Under the pieces are notes generated by a model that saw only the letters and a list, made by a program, of their open reading frames with translations, did not search any database and was not told the origin of the DNA. Of a stretch of DNA of 64,000 nucleotides, positions 53,930 through 64,000 are shown one piece after another (position 1 is the stretch's first letter; the number at the start of each line of letters is the position of its first letter). A program made the translations under genes and the position numbers. This DNA comes from Oscarella lobularis (taxonomy: Eukaryota; Porifera; Homoscleromorpha; Homosclerophorida; Oscarellidae). The stretch covers positions 2,170,001 to 2,234,000 of the forward strand of contig NC_089187.1 in NCBI RefSeq assembly GCF_947507565.1. The letters are read 5' to 3'.

Positions 53930-53971
53930 TTAGTGACGTCCCTGCTTCTTCTTGTACGCCTTGACCATCTT
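53930..53971 (-). pseudogene. last 13 codons of ARF carried by the duplication
   Basis: The minus strand reads [13 protein letters not shown] and stop, identical in protein to the end of the ARF gene at 55750-55791, then breaks off into sulfatase 3' flank. It marks the duplication junction. Confidence 0.9.
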
Positions 53972-55790
53972 CCTTGAGGATTCGATAGGATTACAGCCGT
54001 AGTTTTTACTCTTTCTGTAAGAGAATGGCCTTGGAAAAGCATCGAAGGCTCTGTAAGGAATCTTGTGAGGTAATCGGGGAAAAGGGCCTCTTTTGGGGAA
54101 ACCGACGCAATGAAAAGAAAATTCTTAATGCTCTTGTTCAACCAGACACACTGAAAAACAGACAAAACGAAGAATCAAACCGACAGAACAGTCCACATAC
54201 TAAAGTGGCATATTATCTACTGAGTTCAGTGTCAAGGCGGCACTCGCAGTTTCTCATTCAGGTCGTCAAGAATCGCAGATCTGCCAGGGAAAACTTGGAC
54301 TCAGGCAGAGTTTTTTTCACTGTGCGAACTTACACAATACTCGCAGAACTTCATACACTCTCTTTTGAGAGAGTCGCTGTACGAAGAGTTGTGGCACTTT
54401 TCGCCGTTTGTTTCTCCAGTAGGATTTCCTATTGAAATCACGTACTGGCATAAGTTTTCTTCAAGCTGATCAACGCAGTCCGGCGAGCAGGGATAGTGGG
54501 TATAAGACACAGCGTTTGCCGCTGTTCAATTGTCTAATTAGACAAATTGGTAGCGCATACTAAGAAATTCTTACGACAAAGCTTGTCGCAGTCTTGCGAA
54601 CAGTAGGTGCACCATCCGTCGTTTGGCGCATTAGGGCGCCTCGAGTCGACAAGGTACGGAAACTCATCTCGGTAGTTGCCTCTACAAGTAGTAGATATCA
54701 TACTATGCCGTAAACGAGCCTTTCAAGTCATTCGGCTTACGGTGGCGAATAGTTGCACACGACTATCGTACCACCATTATTGCACTCTTGAGCACCGCAG
54801 CCAATCCTGGAAGTGTCCGCCCATATCATCTACCGCGTGCATGTACAATTGATATGATGACTCAGCGTTTATAATGTTTCTTTTTGTCGCCAGTAGTTTA
54901 CCTGGATGTAGTGGCCGCATATTTTCCGTCCTGACAAGCTCGATCTGTAAGGTCGTAGGTGAAGAAGAGCTCTTCTTCTCGCCATAGTTCGGCTGCGCGA
55001 CTTATTGGCCCATAGTCAGACGGAAACATCATCAGATTTTCTCCGTATAGCAGTCCTGGGCTGTGTTTGATTCGACATCGGTTTGCCCAGTTTTGAGCCA
55101 CGAGTTCGAGATCCGAATCCCAGACCTGTAAAAGCAATTTGCTTATTTTACGCAGAAAAACGAAACCTAACTAGTTTTAGTATCCGCTCTATCTTTAGAG
55201 ATGCAAATGTCAGTCTCATCCTGTATAGGCATCGACTTCGTTCTTTCTCTAGACGCCTAGCTAAACGAGTTGGCCATGGGATATGATACGAGTTTTTATT
55301 TCTATCGTCTTTTCCTGACCGCAAGTCCTTTCACGTCTCCCATAGTGGCACGGCCATATATGTCTATGCGAGGCTGCATGGAGAACGAGTCGAGTGCACG
55401 TACTAAAGCTGTACTCTTACCATAGCGTGCATGTTTGCTGCGGGCGGACTGACTTCCGCTCGAGCTTTATTGTAAACTTCAAGCAGACTGTCTCTGTCCT
55501 CTTGGGTAAGGATTGCAAGAGCAATTGTGGGCAAAATGGCAGCCAGGAGACATCCCCTCATGACGAAAAACGATCTTGTCGTGTGTCAATACTGAGCAAA
55601 TCGGACGGGACCGTAGTCTTTAATAGTATTTGCCGCCTGGTGGGACCAACTCGTCCACAGTGTTTACTTTATTGATTATAAACGTAAAGCGACTATATAT
55701 AGGTACAGTGTAATAGTCATAAGAAATATTTTTATAAGATATTTTTAAATTAGTGACGTCCCTGCTTCTTCTTGTACGCTTTGACCATCT
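53972..55790. repeat. tandem duplication unit with CAP copy 3
   Basis: Second unit, running from CCTTGAGGATTCGATAGGATTACAG to inside the ARF last exon. It contains CAP copy 3 and the intact ARF 3' end. Confidence 0.9.
54301..55561 (-). CDS. secreted CAP-ShKT protein, copy 3
   Basis: Recent duplicate of copy 2. It starts at ATG 55561 with an N-terminal signal peptide and a CAP helix ending PPAANMHAM. The middle exon has LVAQNWANRCRIKHSPG, and the CAP exon has C-SPP. WCTYCSQDCDKLC and ShKT (CSPDCVDQLEENLCQYVIS..CMKFCEYC) follow. Substitutions against copy 2 cluster in the exposed middle region (for example LMMFPSDYGPISRAAELW versus LAQFTSGHWPVSLAAELW), which could reflect diversification. Confidence 0.85.
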
Positions 55791-56322
55791 TTGACATGCA
55801 GAGAACGGCTTCAACGACCCCATCGCCATTCGTGGCACACGTTCCTTGGACGTGCCACGGATTGGGCAAATTTCGCAGTCCTAGTCTGTTCATAACCTCG
55901 CTCGGATCTCGAGCGTTGGGCATGTCTTGCTTGTTTGCCATGACAACAACGGGGACTTGGTCCATATCTGGGGATTTCAGTATCGACTGGAGTTCCTCTT
56001 TTGCTTCAGCCATTCGTTCAGCGTCGGCACTGTCAACGACGTAAATAAGTCCATCGGTGCCGTTAAAATAGTGTCTCCAGAGAGGGCGAATCTTGTCCTG
56101 GCCGCCGACGTCCCACACGGTGAACGAGACCCCTTTGCATGGCGTCACTGTTTCCACGTTGAAACCGATTGTCGGTATAGTGCTAATCGTTTCGTTGAGC
56201 TTCAGCTTGTATAGTGCCGTTGTTTTTCCGGCGGCATCGAGTCCCAGCATTAGAATGCGAGACGGATTTGACGAGCTGAAGTTCTGGAGTACGTTGAATA
56301 GCTGCGATAGAACGAGTCCCAT
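55750..56322 (-). CDS. ARF: ARF-family small GTPase, intronless
   Basis: Start chosen at ATG 56322, giving [15 protein letters not shown] with the Gly-2 needed for myristoylation. All G motifs are present: GLDAAGKTT (P-loop), [10 protein letters not shown] (switch I), [17 protein letters not shown] (switch II), NKQD and TCAT. 190 aa, against about 181 for ARF1, because of a basic C-terminal extension ([10 protein letters not shown]). Closest to class I-III ARFs rather than ARLs by the switch regions, but diverged in helix 3 ([20 protein letters not shown]). No intron; head to head with AF10 (224 bp between start codons). Confidence 0.9.
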   Translation of the reverse strand: MGLVLSQLFNVLQNFSSSNPSRILMLGLDAAGKTTALYKLKLNETISTIPTIGFNVETVTPCKGVSFTVWDVGGQDKIRPLWRHYFNGTDGLIYVVDSADAERMAEAKEELQSILKSPDMDQVPVVVMANKQDMPNARDPSEVMNRLGLRNLPNPWHVQGTCATNGDGVVEAVLCMSKMVKAYKKKQGRH

Positions 56323-56546
56323 TTCTGTCACTTAATTGTTGCCTGATGAATGTACCTCTATGCATGTATGCCTCTTTATATATCGTGCGCCTAGTCTGCA
56401 ATTATGTCGTGGCCTCTGCCACGTTGACGGTCACAGCATCATCTCCACGTGAGAATTCTATTTATACGCGATAGTGACATCATTGCGGTAATTCTCTGGT
56501 GACATCACAGTTTCTCGTTCTCCGTAGCGCGCGAGAGAGTATCAAA

Positions 56547-58633
56547 ATGAAGGAGATGTCTGGCGGCTGCTGCGTCTGCTTAGACGAGCGCGGCTGGGCC
56601 GAAAACAAGCTAGTCTACTGCGACGGCAGCGGTTGCAACGTGGCAGTTCATCAAGGTACGACCCGGGTTCCCTTTCGGGGGTATCGCGCGCTCTCAGCGT
56701 CTCATTCGCGCCAGCGTGCTACGGCATTACCAAAGTGCCGCAGGGATCGTGGTTCTGTCGCAAATGCGAATCGCAAGAGCGCGTATCGCGCGTGGTAAGC
56801 GGATTAGCAGATCTCTCTTCGCCGTACGAAAGCGCGGACTTTCGGTGCAGAGATGCGAATTGTGTCCCTCTCGCGACGGCGCCTTGAAACGAACCGACAC
56901 GGGAGGTAAAGTGCAGTAGAGAGCGAGATAGAGAGATAGGGATAAGGATAGGAAAGGTGAAAGACAGTAAAAGAGAATTCTCCATAAGGTTGGGCTCACG
57001 TTGTCTGCGCTCTTTACATACCCGAAATTACGTTCGGAAATAATCGTAACATGGAGCCAATCGTTCTGTCTCGTTTTCCCAAGGACCGATACAACAAGGT
57101 TAGAAAAATCAATAATTAATTTCTCTCTGTCATTTTTAATTCAATTACAAGAGAAATCGTTAATTAATTCTAGTTCGTCGATGAAGATACTTATGTGATT
57201 TTTTAGACGTGCTACATTTGCGCTAAAGGTCCGAGAGCCGAGGCAACGTATGGAGCATCGATCAAGTGCGCGCGTCCGTCGTGTCGCTGCTATTTCCACG
57301 TCACTTGGTAGAAAAAAATTGGTTTTTTCATATATGATCTCATTGACGATTTCTTAGCGGGCAAAAACATGGGCTTCTCCGAGAAGATTCTCAAAGGGAT
57401 AATCGGCTTGTTTATCACGGCTTCTGCTTTCAGCATCTAGATCCAAAAGTAAATCGATCAGAAAATTCGCAAGAAATCGGCGCCCAGACTCGTTCCTTTA
57501 GAAACCTCCAGGACATCGTTTTCCTCTCTATGAAACTCTGTTGGCAGATGCACCTAGTGCCACTCCAGAATCGATGATTTCAGCAACGGGAGAAGATAGC
57601 ATCGTTTCAATTTGCGGCAGTGCGGAAAGCAGTGCTGGGGATAGGACTTTAGAGGCTCCCACTGTGGCAACTGAGGCGGTAGGTAGCAGCAGCCAAGAGG
57701 ACCCTCTGCCTGGTGCGGCGAGGGGACGGGGGAGAGGAAGGGGATCCGGGGCTAAGAAACGACCCGTTGGCCGACCGAGGGGATCGAAAGTCAGCGTGGC
57801 TTTAAGTCAGAAAAAGAACGGGCAGGTGCTGAAAAGTGCCAAGCCAAAGTAAGATCAATAGGTACTATACAGGGATATATATAGTGTCCGTTTGAGGTGT
57901 CTATTATACAGCACTCTTAGTTAAGATTTATGTAGGATAGAGAGTTACTTCTTTCAAAATCATACAGCGCTTTCTCTTCAGATTTATCGCTATAGCGACT
58001 TCCCATACTAAAGTTTTGGCTTTGTCATTAGTTTGCCAAGGACGTTAGAGGAATTCGTGGAATGTCAAGCGCAATTGGCTTCGGATTTTCTGACGCACGA
58101 ATTAGGAACTTGCGACGGTGAGATAATAGGCTCCTCATCCAGAATCTGATAGTCGATTTGTTTTCCGCAGTTGCGTCCATGCTGAATGCAGTCTCGACTA
58201 TCCGAAAAGAAAACGAGGAACTGAAGCAGCAAATCGACGAACTGACGGCGCGACGCGATCATCTCCTCCAAGTCGAAACGAGCCTCGCAACGGTGGACGA
58301 AGCGCTGCTAGACAAAAGCACGGAAGACGGCGGCGGCGACAATACGGCGACGGCGGAATCCCGACCCTCCAAAACGACGACGCCGCCGCCTCCGCCTCCC
58401 AAATCGCAAACGCATAGCGGAACCCCCGTCCCGTCTCTTCTCAACGGTTCCGCCGACAAAACGTCACCAACCTCGTCGTCGTCGTCGTCGTCGTCGTCGT
58501 CAGTGCCGTCGTCGCGAAAACGACCGAAAGCGAAAACGCAAGCATCGACGTCGTCGAAAAAATCGAAAAGATCGTCCGGGGGAAGTCTGCCGCCGAGTCA
58601 AAGCAATAGCAGTCGCAGTTCGCCGACGACAGC

Positions 58634-58664
<31 letters not shown>

Positions 58665-59039
58665 GCGGCGACGACGACGACGACTGCAGTCTATGCAACT
58701 GATGATCGCTATACGCCAATTGCTCCCGCATTTCCTCTCACTTCCTATTTCCAACCGCCGGCACCGTTGCCTTCGATTGCGACCCAATCGGCCGGAGCGT
58801 TGTTTCGTCCGTGCGTGCCGCCCGTCAACAACGGGTTTCCCTTTTACGCGTCTCTCTTTAATTCGGACGCGTCGTCGACGAGTCGAAATAAGGTGTACGC
58901 TGCTGGCGACGGCGTCGCCTCGGTAACGTATTCGGCTTCGCCGGCGGCGGCGGCGGTGGCGGCGCAGCGGCAGCAGCTACATTACCCACTTCCATCCTAT
59001 TATGGAAACCCGCACACTTCCAAGAGTCACTTTCAATGA
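56547..59039 (+). CDS. MLLT10: AF10/AF17 (MLLT10) PHD-finger chromatin reader
   Basis: DOT1L cofactor that senses unmodified H3K27 through a PHD-knuckle-PHD module. Nine exons sum to 616 codons including stop (615 aa): 56547-56655, 56715-56794, 56851-56905, 56989-57098, 57207-57307, 57358-57448, 57502-57848, 58032-58117 and 58171-59039. The start MKEMSGGCCVC equals the vertebrate start pattern. First PHD: LVYCDGSGCNVAVHQACYGI; knuckle CELCPSRDGALKRTD; second PHD with TCYICAKG..YFHVTCGQKHG. An AT-hook KKRPVGRPRGSK lies near residue 275. The octapeptide/leucine-zipper DOT1L-binding region follows (VASMLNAVSTIRKENEELKQ). The C-terminus is low complexity: a Ser run from a (TCG)n repeat at 58471-58502 and Ala/Thr runs. 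Vertebrate AF10 is about 1000 aa, so the middle is compact here. Confidence 0.95.
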
Positions 59040-59087
59040 GACAATGACACTTCTATCTCGGGCAATAACGGCATTTTTTTGGTTAAA

Positions 59088-61046
59088 TTACACGCGAACA
59101 TTTAGGTATTTTTCTAAACGTTCTCTGAGTCCTTTGTGCGCTCTTTGAACCTGAGGAGGTGGGAGGGGGGATCGTCATACTTAGCGCTCTGCTCTGTAGC
59201 CGTTACCTGTGTCCACGTTTCTTCGTGGGACCACAACGTTGAGAAGATGACGTCGGCTTTGGATGTTCGTTCCGCGTTCGTCATCTGCGCGTCTAGTCGT
59301 CGCGTTGCCGTCTCGATTGGAACGGAATCTCGTTCCGTTATTCGACGAATTGCCTAGAAGTGTATATATATAACGCTCTCTACCTTATATGACATACTTC
59401 GTCTCTTGGCACAATGCTGACCCACACTTCGTGGACGTATTCGTCCCAGCAGGCTTCCAGTAAAACAGCCGCGTCGAGAATGCAAACGTCATGGCCTGGA
59501 TTGAAATATAGAGGAGGTTTTGAACCCTTATTATCAAACGTTACAAACCTTCTTCTGTCAAACGCTCAACTTTTTTAGAAACTAGCCGGACAATTTCAGG
59601 CCATACAATGGAATTAAGGGTGTCCAGATTCTTCTACAGATTAGTTAGCAGATGACAGCGTAAGAGAACTTTTTTTTCTGTATCTGTACTGACCTTGTCA
59701 CTAAAAACAATTGCTCCTAGAACTTTGCGATTGATCTTTCCGTCGTCACAGAGAACTCCTACTCAATAAAGTATGCCTACTACGTACGTTCACTGGAAGC
59801 CCTCAAACCCAATCAACGAAAAGAGAGGGATTCCACTACCCTATGTACTATACCTTCCCCAAAGGTCTCAACGATTTTTCTATTGCAGTCTGAACCGGGG
59901 CTGTACGCCTCGTGACCCAGCTTGAAACAGAAAACAAATCAGTCTGAGACCTTTCAACACACCGACTATTGAACCTGATCGCAATCAATGACAGGTACTC
60001 CTAAGCTGGAAAATTTCTTTCCCAGCGACGTTTTTCCACTTCCCGTGCCGCCGGTCAAGCCAATAACGTAGACGCGTTGACTAGGACAGAACGACTTGGT
60101 CGACTTGAGCCAGGGCTCTCCCGAACGCAAGCAGCCCAACGAAGCTTTTCTCAGATCAGTAGAACTAAGTTTCAAAGTCGTTCCTCCAACGAGACCCGCT
60201 ATCTCCACGGCAACAGGACCCAAACCCTAGAGAAAAACTAAGGATGTATTCGTTTGGAATTTAGCCTATAAAGACGTTTTTATCGCGGCCTTTATTGACG
60301 GCTGCTCCCCCCTTTGCCGTTTCCTCGCTGACGACGAGACACTGGAGCGAGTCGTCGGTCGCCGCCATTCCCAAGGGATCGTAAATAGCTCCCGTTTCGC
60401 AAACGATTTCCGGGAAAACGTCGTTGACAAAACCGATGACATTGCGAGAGCGAGTGGCATAGGGTTCGATCAATTCGACAAGCGTTTTTCCTTGCAATTG
60501 AACGCCGTCGGTGATGCCGACGACGAGTCGCTTGGTGCAGTGCAAAGCCGCCGTGCTGAGCAACAGTTTGTGTCCGTTGTGGAGACGATCGAACGTTCCC
60601 CCGAGTACCACGTGCTCGTACAGCCGAGATTTTTCTCCGTCGACTTCTTCTTCTTCTTGTTTTTCACTGGGCAAGTTTATGCTAATTGTCTCTACTTTAT
60701 CTCTTCCTGTTACTCGCGTGCCTAATTTTTGGGCGTTGGTACTAGCCAATAGGATGTCGGCGCTTTGGCACGTGACTGCCTTGTCAGTTTCGACGAGACT
60801 CTCCGCCGCTGATAGGACAACCCGAACGTCGAGGCCCGGATGATCGTTATTAGCCGTTTCGTAGACGGAATGGGCGAGACGACGCAATAGGTGTCGGTCG
60901 TTGGAGCGTTGGGTTCCGTCGCTTCGATGAGCAACGACGTAGAGGATGCGAGGGCTTACCGCTGCAGCCTGGTCCAAAGCATAGCGAATATACTGTCTAA
61001 TGGACGCAGCGGGTAAGAGTAGGAGTCCGATGCGACTGCGGTACAT
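59088..61046 (-). CDS. COASY: bifunctional coenzyme A synthase
   Basis: Last two steps of CoA synthesis. The N-terminal region ([15 protein letters not shown]..) is followed by phosphopantetheine adenylyltransferase with [17 protein letters not shown] (nucleotidyltransferase HxGH) and [10 protein letters not shown]. Dephospho-CoA kinase then has the P-loop [15 protein letters not shown] and IDCDQ-LGHEAY, followed by [12 protein letters not shown] and RLDAQMTN with the conserved Arg and R-lid. The final exon is [20 protein letters not shown], stop TAA 59088-59090. It converges on AF10, with 48 bp between stop codons, and is head to head with the acyl-CoA dehydrogenase gene. Confidence 0.95.
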
Positions 61047-61333
61047 TAGGACTTTGATACGGGAATGCTACATTGTAAGGCCAATTTTAATTCCATCAAG
61101 CGATTTTTGGACGGTATTGATTCTTAATGTGAAACAACCGTCTGCGGTGAACTACTTTGATCGTAGATATAAGAGCTATCTATGCTTTGATGGTTCTACC
61201 GTGGTTCTACTGGAGAACGTGCACACTGGCGCTCCCGGATATGCTTTTGACCCTTCGACGTTCGTTCTCAGTATCTCGGTACTTCACCTACTCGTGTCAC
61301 ATCGCTTTTGACTAAGACGTGTGCAGAAAAGTC
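61047..61333. promoter_or_regulatory. divergent promoter region, COASY and acyl-CoA dehydrogenase
   Basis: 287 bp between the start codons of a CoA-making and a CoA-ester-using enzyme. A plus-strand open stretch (61000-61311) has no recognisable domain. Confidence 0.45.
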
Positions 61334-63108
61334 ATGTCTGTCGACTTATCGCCGAGAGCGTCGCAAATTCGCGAAAAACTCGTCCAATTTATGGAGGAAC
61401 ACGTTTATCCGGCCGAAGAGGTACGGTCGCGTTTCGACACTAGTCTGCGTCTTCATCTCTCCAACTAAAGATCTTCCTAAAACAACATTCGTCGAGTCCC
61501 GACCCGTGGATCGTTCCTCCGATCGTGGAAACCCTGAAAGTGAGTGGGAGACCTCGTTCGATCCCGCCCCCTCGAAAAAATTCTCAAAAAATGCACAAAT
61601 AGGCGCACGCGCGTCAACGCGGCTTGTGGAATTTATTTTTGCCGGCTATTTCCGGACTGTCTCAGCTGGAGTACGCCTCCTTGGCAGAAATAATGGGCCG
61701 ATCTCCCGTGTTGGCTCCTACGGCGACAAACTGCAATGCACCAGGCAATACGATATATACAATATGCCTGTGTTTCATCTAATGGACTATGGTCTCTTTG
61801 CTTCAGATACTGGTAATATGGAAGTGCTTCACATGTATGGGACGAAAGAGCAACAGAGGCAGTGGCTTGATCCGCTTTTGGACGGCAAAATTCGATCGGC
61901 TTTTTGCATGACTGGTCTGCTATATAGTACATAGGAGAGTCTAGCTATTGATTACGTTTATATGTACTCAGAACCGGATGTGGCTTCCTCTGATGCAACC
62001 AATGTTAGTTGCAGTATGGTACGCGAAAATGATATGTACGTGATCAATGGAAAGAAGTGGTGGAGCTCAGGCGAGATCGAAATGACGCTTGCTTTTGTGC
62101 CGTTATTTGACTAATCTGCTATAGGGGCTGGTGATCCCAATTGCAAGATCACTATTGTGATGGGAAAGACGGGATCTGATGATCTGCCAAAGTGACCAGA
62201 TCACACACAGGCTGAATATTTCTTAATCTATTTTCAGATATCGGCGTCATTCAATGATTCTCGTTCCCATGGATACACCCGGCGTTAAAAAGATCAGACC
62301 GTTGAAAGTATTCGGTTACGACGGTAAGCGCTTCATTTAATAAATTAATAAATAAACAGCAAAAATCTTATGGGAGTTATGTATAGATTCTCCTCACGGT
62401 CACTTTGAAATTCACTTTGAAAATGTCCGCGTTCCCGCAAGCAATATGATTCTAGGTAGGCATAGACTTTCATATGAAAATTAACCCATCTCGTATTTTC
62501 ATTTAGGAGAAGGACGCGGCTTCGAGATAGCGCAGGGACGACTGGGTCCAGGACGAATTCACCACTGCATGCGATTGATCGGCATGGCCGAAAGAGCGCT
62601 AGAATTGACCTGCGAGAGAGCTGTCAGTCGCGTCGCCTTCGGAAAGCCTCTAGCAATGCAAGTGAGTCATGTGCACGTCGATTATATCTCTTTCGTCTCA
62701 TCAGGGACGCTTTTCTCAGGGGGTACTTCAAGCCGAGATAGCCCAGTCGCGTATCGCTATAGATCAGGCCAGATTGCTGACTCTAAAAGCGGCTCATCTG
62801 ATCGACAAGTACGGCACGAAGGAAGCAAGACGAGAAGTGGAGTTCGCATCGCGTGCAATTCCGTCTCCAAACGCAGGCTTTTTTCCGTCTAGATTGCCAT
62901 GATCAAAGTCGTTGCCCCCTCGATGGCTGAGACTGTCATCGATCGGGCGATTCAGGTCCACGGGGCCAAGGGCGTTTGCCAGGATACCCTTCTTCCCGCT
63001 TTCTACGCGCACGCGCGATCGCTGCGAATTGCCGACGGTCCCGACGCCGTTCACCTGGCGTCGGTTGCGAAAATGGAATTGAAGAAGTACGTTATAAGCA
63101 AGCTCTAG
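61334..63108 (+). CDS. ACAD11: acyl-CoA dehydrogenase, ACAD11/ACAD10 C-terminal type
   Basis: FAD-dependent fatty acyl-CoA dehydrogenase. ATG 61334 begins [16 protein letters not shown]. Next come the helical N-domain ([45 protein letters not shown]), the FAD/beta domain ([26 protein letters not shown]), and the C-domain ([65 protein letters not shown]). The last block matches ACAD10/11 rather than short-chain ACADs. The aminoglycoside-phosphotransferase-like N-terminal half of those proteins is absent; the gene starts at the dehydrogenase domain. One intron (61752 to about 61807) uses a GC donor (CCAG|GCAATA) that keeps frame. Last codons are [11 protein letters not shown] at 63106-63108. 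Confidence 0.92.
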
Positions 63109-63264
63109 TTCCGCGATCGCGGCGAAGGAAGAAGGAAGAAAGGCTATCCTGTTGCATACAGCTTACTAATCCAATTTTCTACTGATAAACAATAGATGGT
63201 CCAAAGGCGTACGAGTTCCACGTGACGTGACGTAGTGCCGTAGATATAAATGGATGGTGTCATG

Positions 63265-63856
63265 TGGCCAGCTAGCCTCGGAGTCCCAGACCCTCTCTCG
63301 CGTGCTTTAGGGTGGGCGTGCCGGGCGCGAGAGAGGGTCTGGGCACGCTTCTCATGTAGGCCTGTCCCTTTGATCTCAAATTTGATTACGTTGCGCCCGC
63401 CTCTCACCACCGAAGCTCGACTTCTACGGGGATTCGTATCGATCTTCGATCGATCGGTAGTCCGATCGATCTCCATCGATCGGTGTCCCTCGATCTTCGA
63501 TCGATCGTTAGTCCGATCGATCGAAATCGATCTTCAATCGATCGGTAGTTCGATCAATCTCTATCGATCGGTGTCCCGATCGATATCGATCGAAGATCGA
63601 TCGCGGTAGTGACTAAAAGTCTGATACATTTCCATCGATCGCTAGACTACGGGACGGTATGAAACCCGGATAGCCGTAATTCGTTTTTGGACTCGCCGCT
63701 GATAGGGCACCCGAATCGGGTGCTCGTTCTCTGATTGGTCAATTAAGATCAAAGGAACAGGCCTACATGAGAAGAGTGCCCAGACCCTCTCTCGCGCCCG
63801 GCACGCCCACCCTAAAGCACGCGAGAGAGGGTCTGGGACTCCGAGGCTAGTGGCCA
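63265..63856. mobile_element. fold-back element with long inverted repeats
   Basis: A left arm of about 112 bp (63265-63376) and a right arm (63746-63856) are near-perfect reverse complements. Each arm holds its own smaller palindrome (CCCAGACCCTCTCTCGCG and its complement around a GGGTGGGCGTGCC loop). The centre holds a GATCGATC-rich repeat. No transposase and no clear target-site duplication. Confidence 0.8.
63437..63605 (+). repeat. GATCGATC-rich tandem repeat
   Basis: Three irregular units of 37-60 bp built on TCGATCTTCGATCGATCGGTAG with CCGATCGATC(T)CC and ATCGATCGGTGTCCC. The whole block is close to self-complementary. Confidence 0.8.
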
Positions 63857-64000
63857 GCCCTCGCGGGCGCCCTCGCGTGCCAGCTCTCCCCGTAGTGAAG
63901 CGCGCGTTAGCGCCTCACTCCTGCGAGGAGCTCACGCGAGGCAACGCGAGGCTACAAATTGTAGGTGTCATGTAGCCTCGCAAGCCAGGCTCTCCCGTAG
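63857..64000. repeat. edge of a further repeat
   Basis: GC-rich sequence with CTCGCG and GCGAGG inverted motifs. GGTGTCATGTAGCCTCG at about 63964 echoes GGTGTCATGTGGCCAGC before the fold-back element, so a related repeat probably continues beyond the window. Confidence 0.5.

Larger units (their letters stand above)
52101..53971. repeat. tandem duplication unit with CAP copy 2
   Basis: Starts in the 3' flank of the sulfatase (CCTTGAGGATTCGATGGGATTACAG) and ends within a stretch identical to the ARF gene's last codons. The following unit (53972-55790) repeats it at high identity. Confidence 0.9.

Noticed and set aside
63437-63605. CRISPR-like array in the GATC repeat
   Set aside because: There are no spacers, units are irregular, and the context is eukaryotic; it is the core of a fold-back element.

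Overview
The window is nuclear DNA from a compact, intron-rich animal genome, most likely a sponge (inference). It holds animal gene families such as CREB with a kinase-inducible domain, parvin, sorcin, AF10, VPS33B, iduronate-2-sulfatase, ZCWPW-type readers and CHRD/cadherin/TSP1 surface proteins. Exons are separated by introns of about 35-100 bp, coding sequence is CpG-rich, and genes sit tens to a few hundred bases apart on both strands. No prokaryotic operon, CRISPR array, rRNA or tRNA was recognised.

Layout. 0.6-2 kb: CREB (+). 3.2-6 kb: two unrecognised minus-strand genes. 6-7.2 kb: EAF (+). 7.3-9.1 kb: sorcin (-) head to head with RPA3 (+). 9.4-11.8 kb: a DYRK-like kinase (-). 12-18.1 kb: a head-to-tail duplication of about 3.5 kb carrying a three-domain Spondin_N protein plus the kinase 5' end; the upstream spondin copy is frameshifted and the duplicated kinase piece is dead. 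18.2-22.1 kb: polyamine oxidase and WDR12 (-). 22.4-23 kb: a possible Uma2-type nuclease-fold gene (-). 23-37.2 kb: one 14-kb minus-strand gene for a huge CHRD/cadherin/TSP1 single-pass protein with a MITE in one intron. 37.7-40.4 kb: parvin (-) head to head with ZCWPW (+). 40.4-42.4 kb: two tandem peroxiredoxin-like selenoproteins (-), each with an in-frame TGA and its own SECIS, the upstream one head to head with an intronless VPS33B (+, to 44.3 kb). 44.5-55.6 kb: three CAP-ShKT secreted proteins (-), two of them from a recent 1.85-kb tandem duplication whose breakpoint lies in the neighbouring ARF gene, placed around iduronate-2-sulfatase (+). 46-49.2 kb: a plus-strand spliced locus whose small, purine-rich, stop-containing exons are tandemly duplicated, beside a minisatellite. 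55.7-63.1 kb: ARF (-), AF10/MLLT10 (+), COASY (-) and an acyl-CoA dehydrogenase (+). 63.3-63.9 kb: a fold-back element.

Themes. Six or more adjacent pairs are head to head with 60-300 bp between start codons. Tandem duplication is the main rearrangement, and two breakpoints can be read almost to the base inside neighbouring genes. The strongest unusual signals are the selenoprotein pair with covarying SECIS stems, the duplicated spliced non-coding exon array, and the 14-kb multidomain surface protein. Exon models were spliced by eye; boundaries are stated where the reading frame confirms them.
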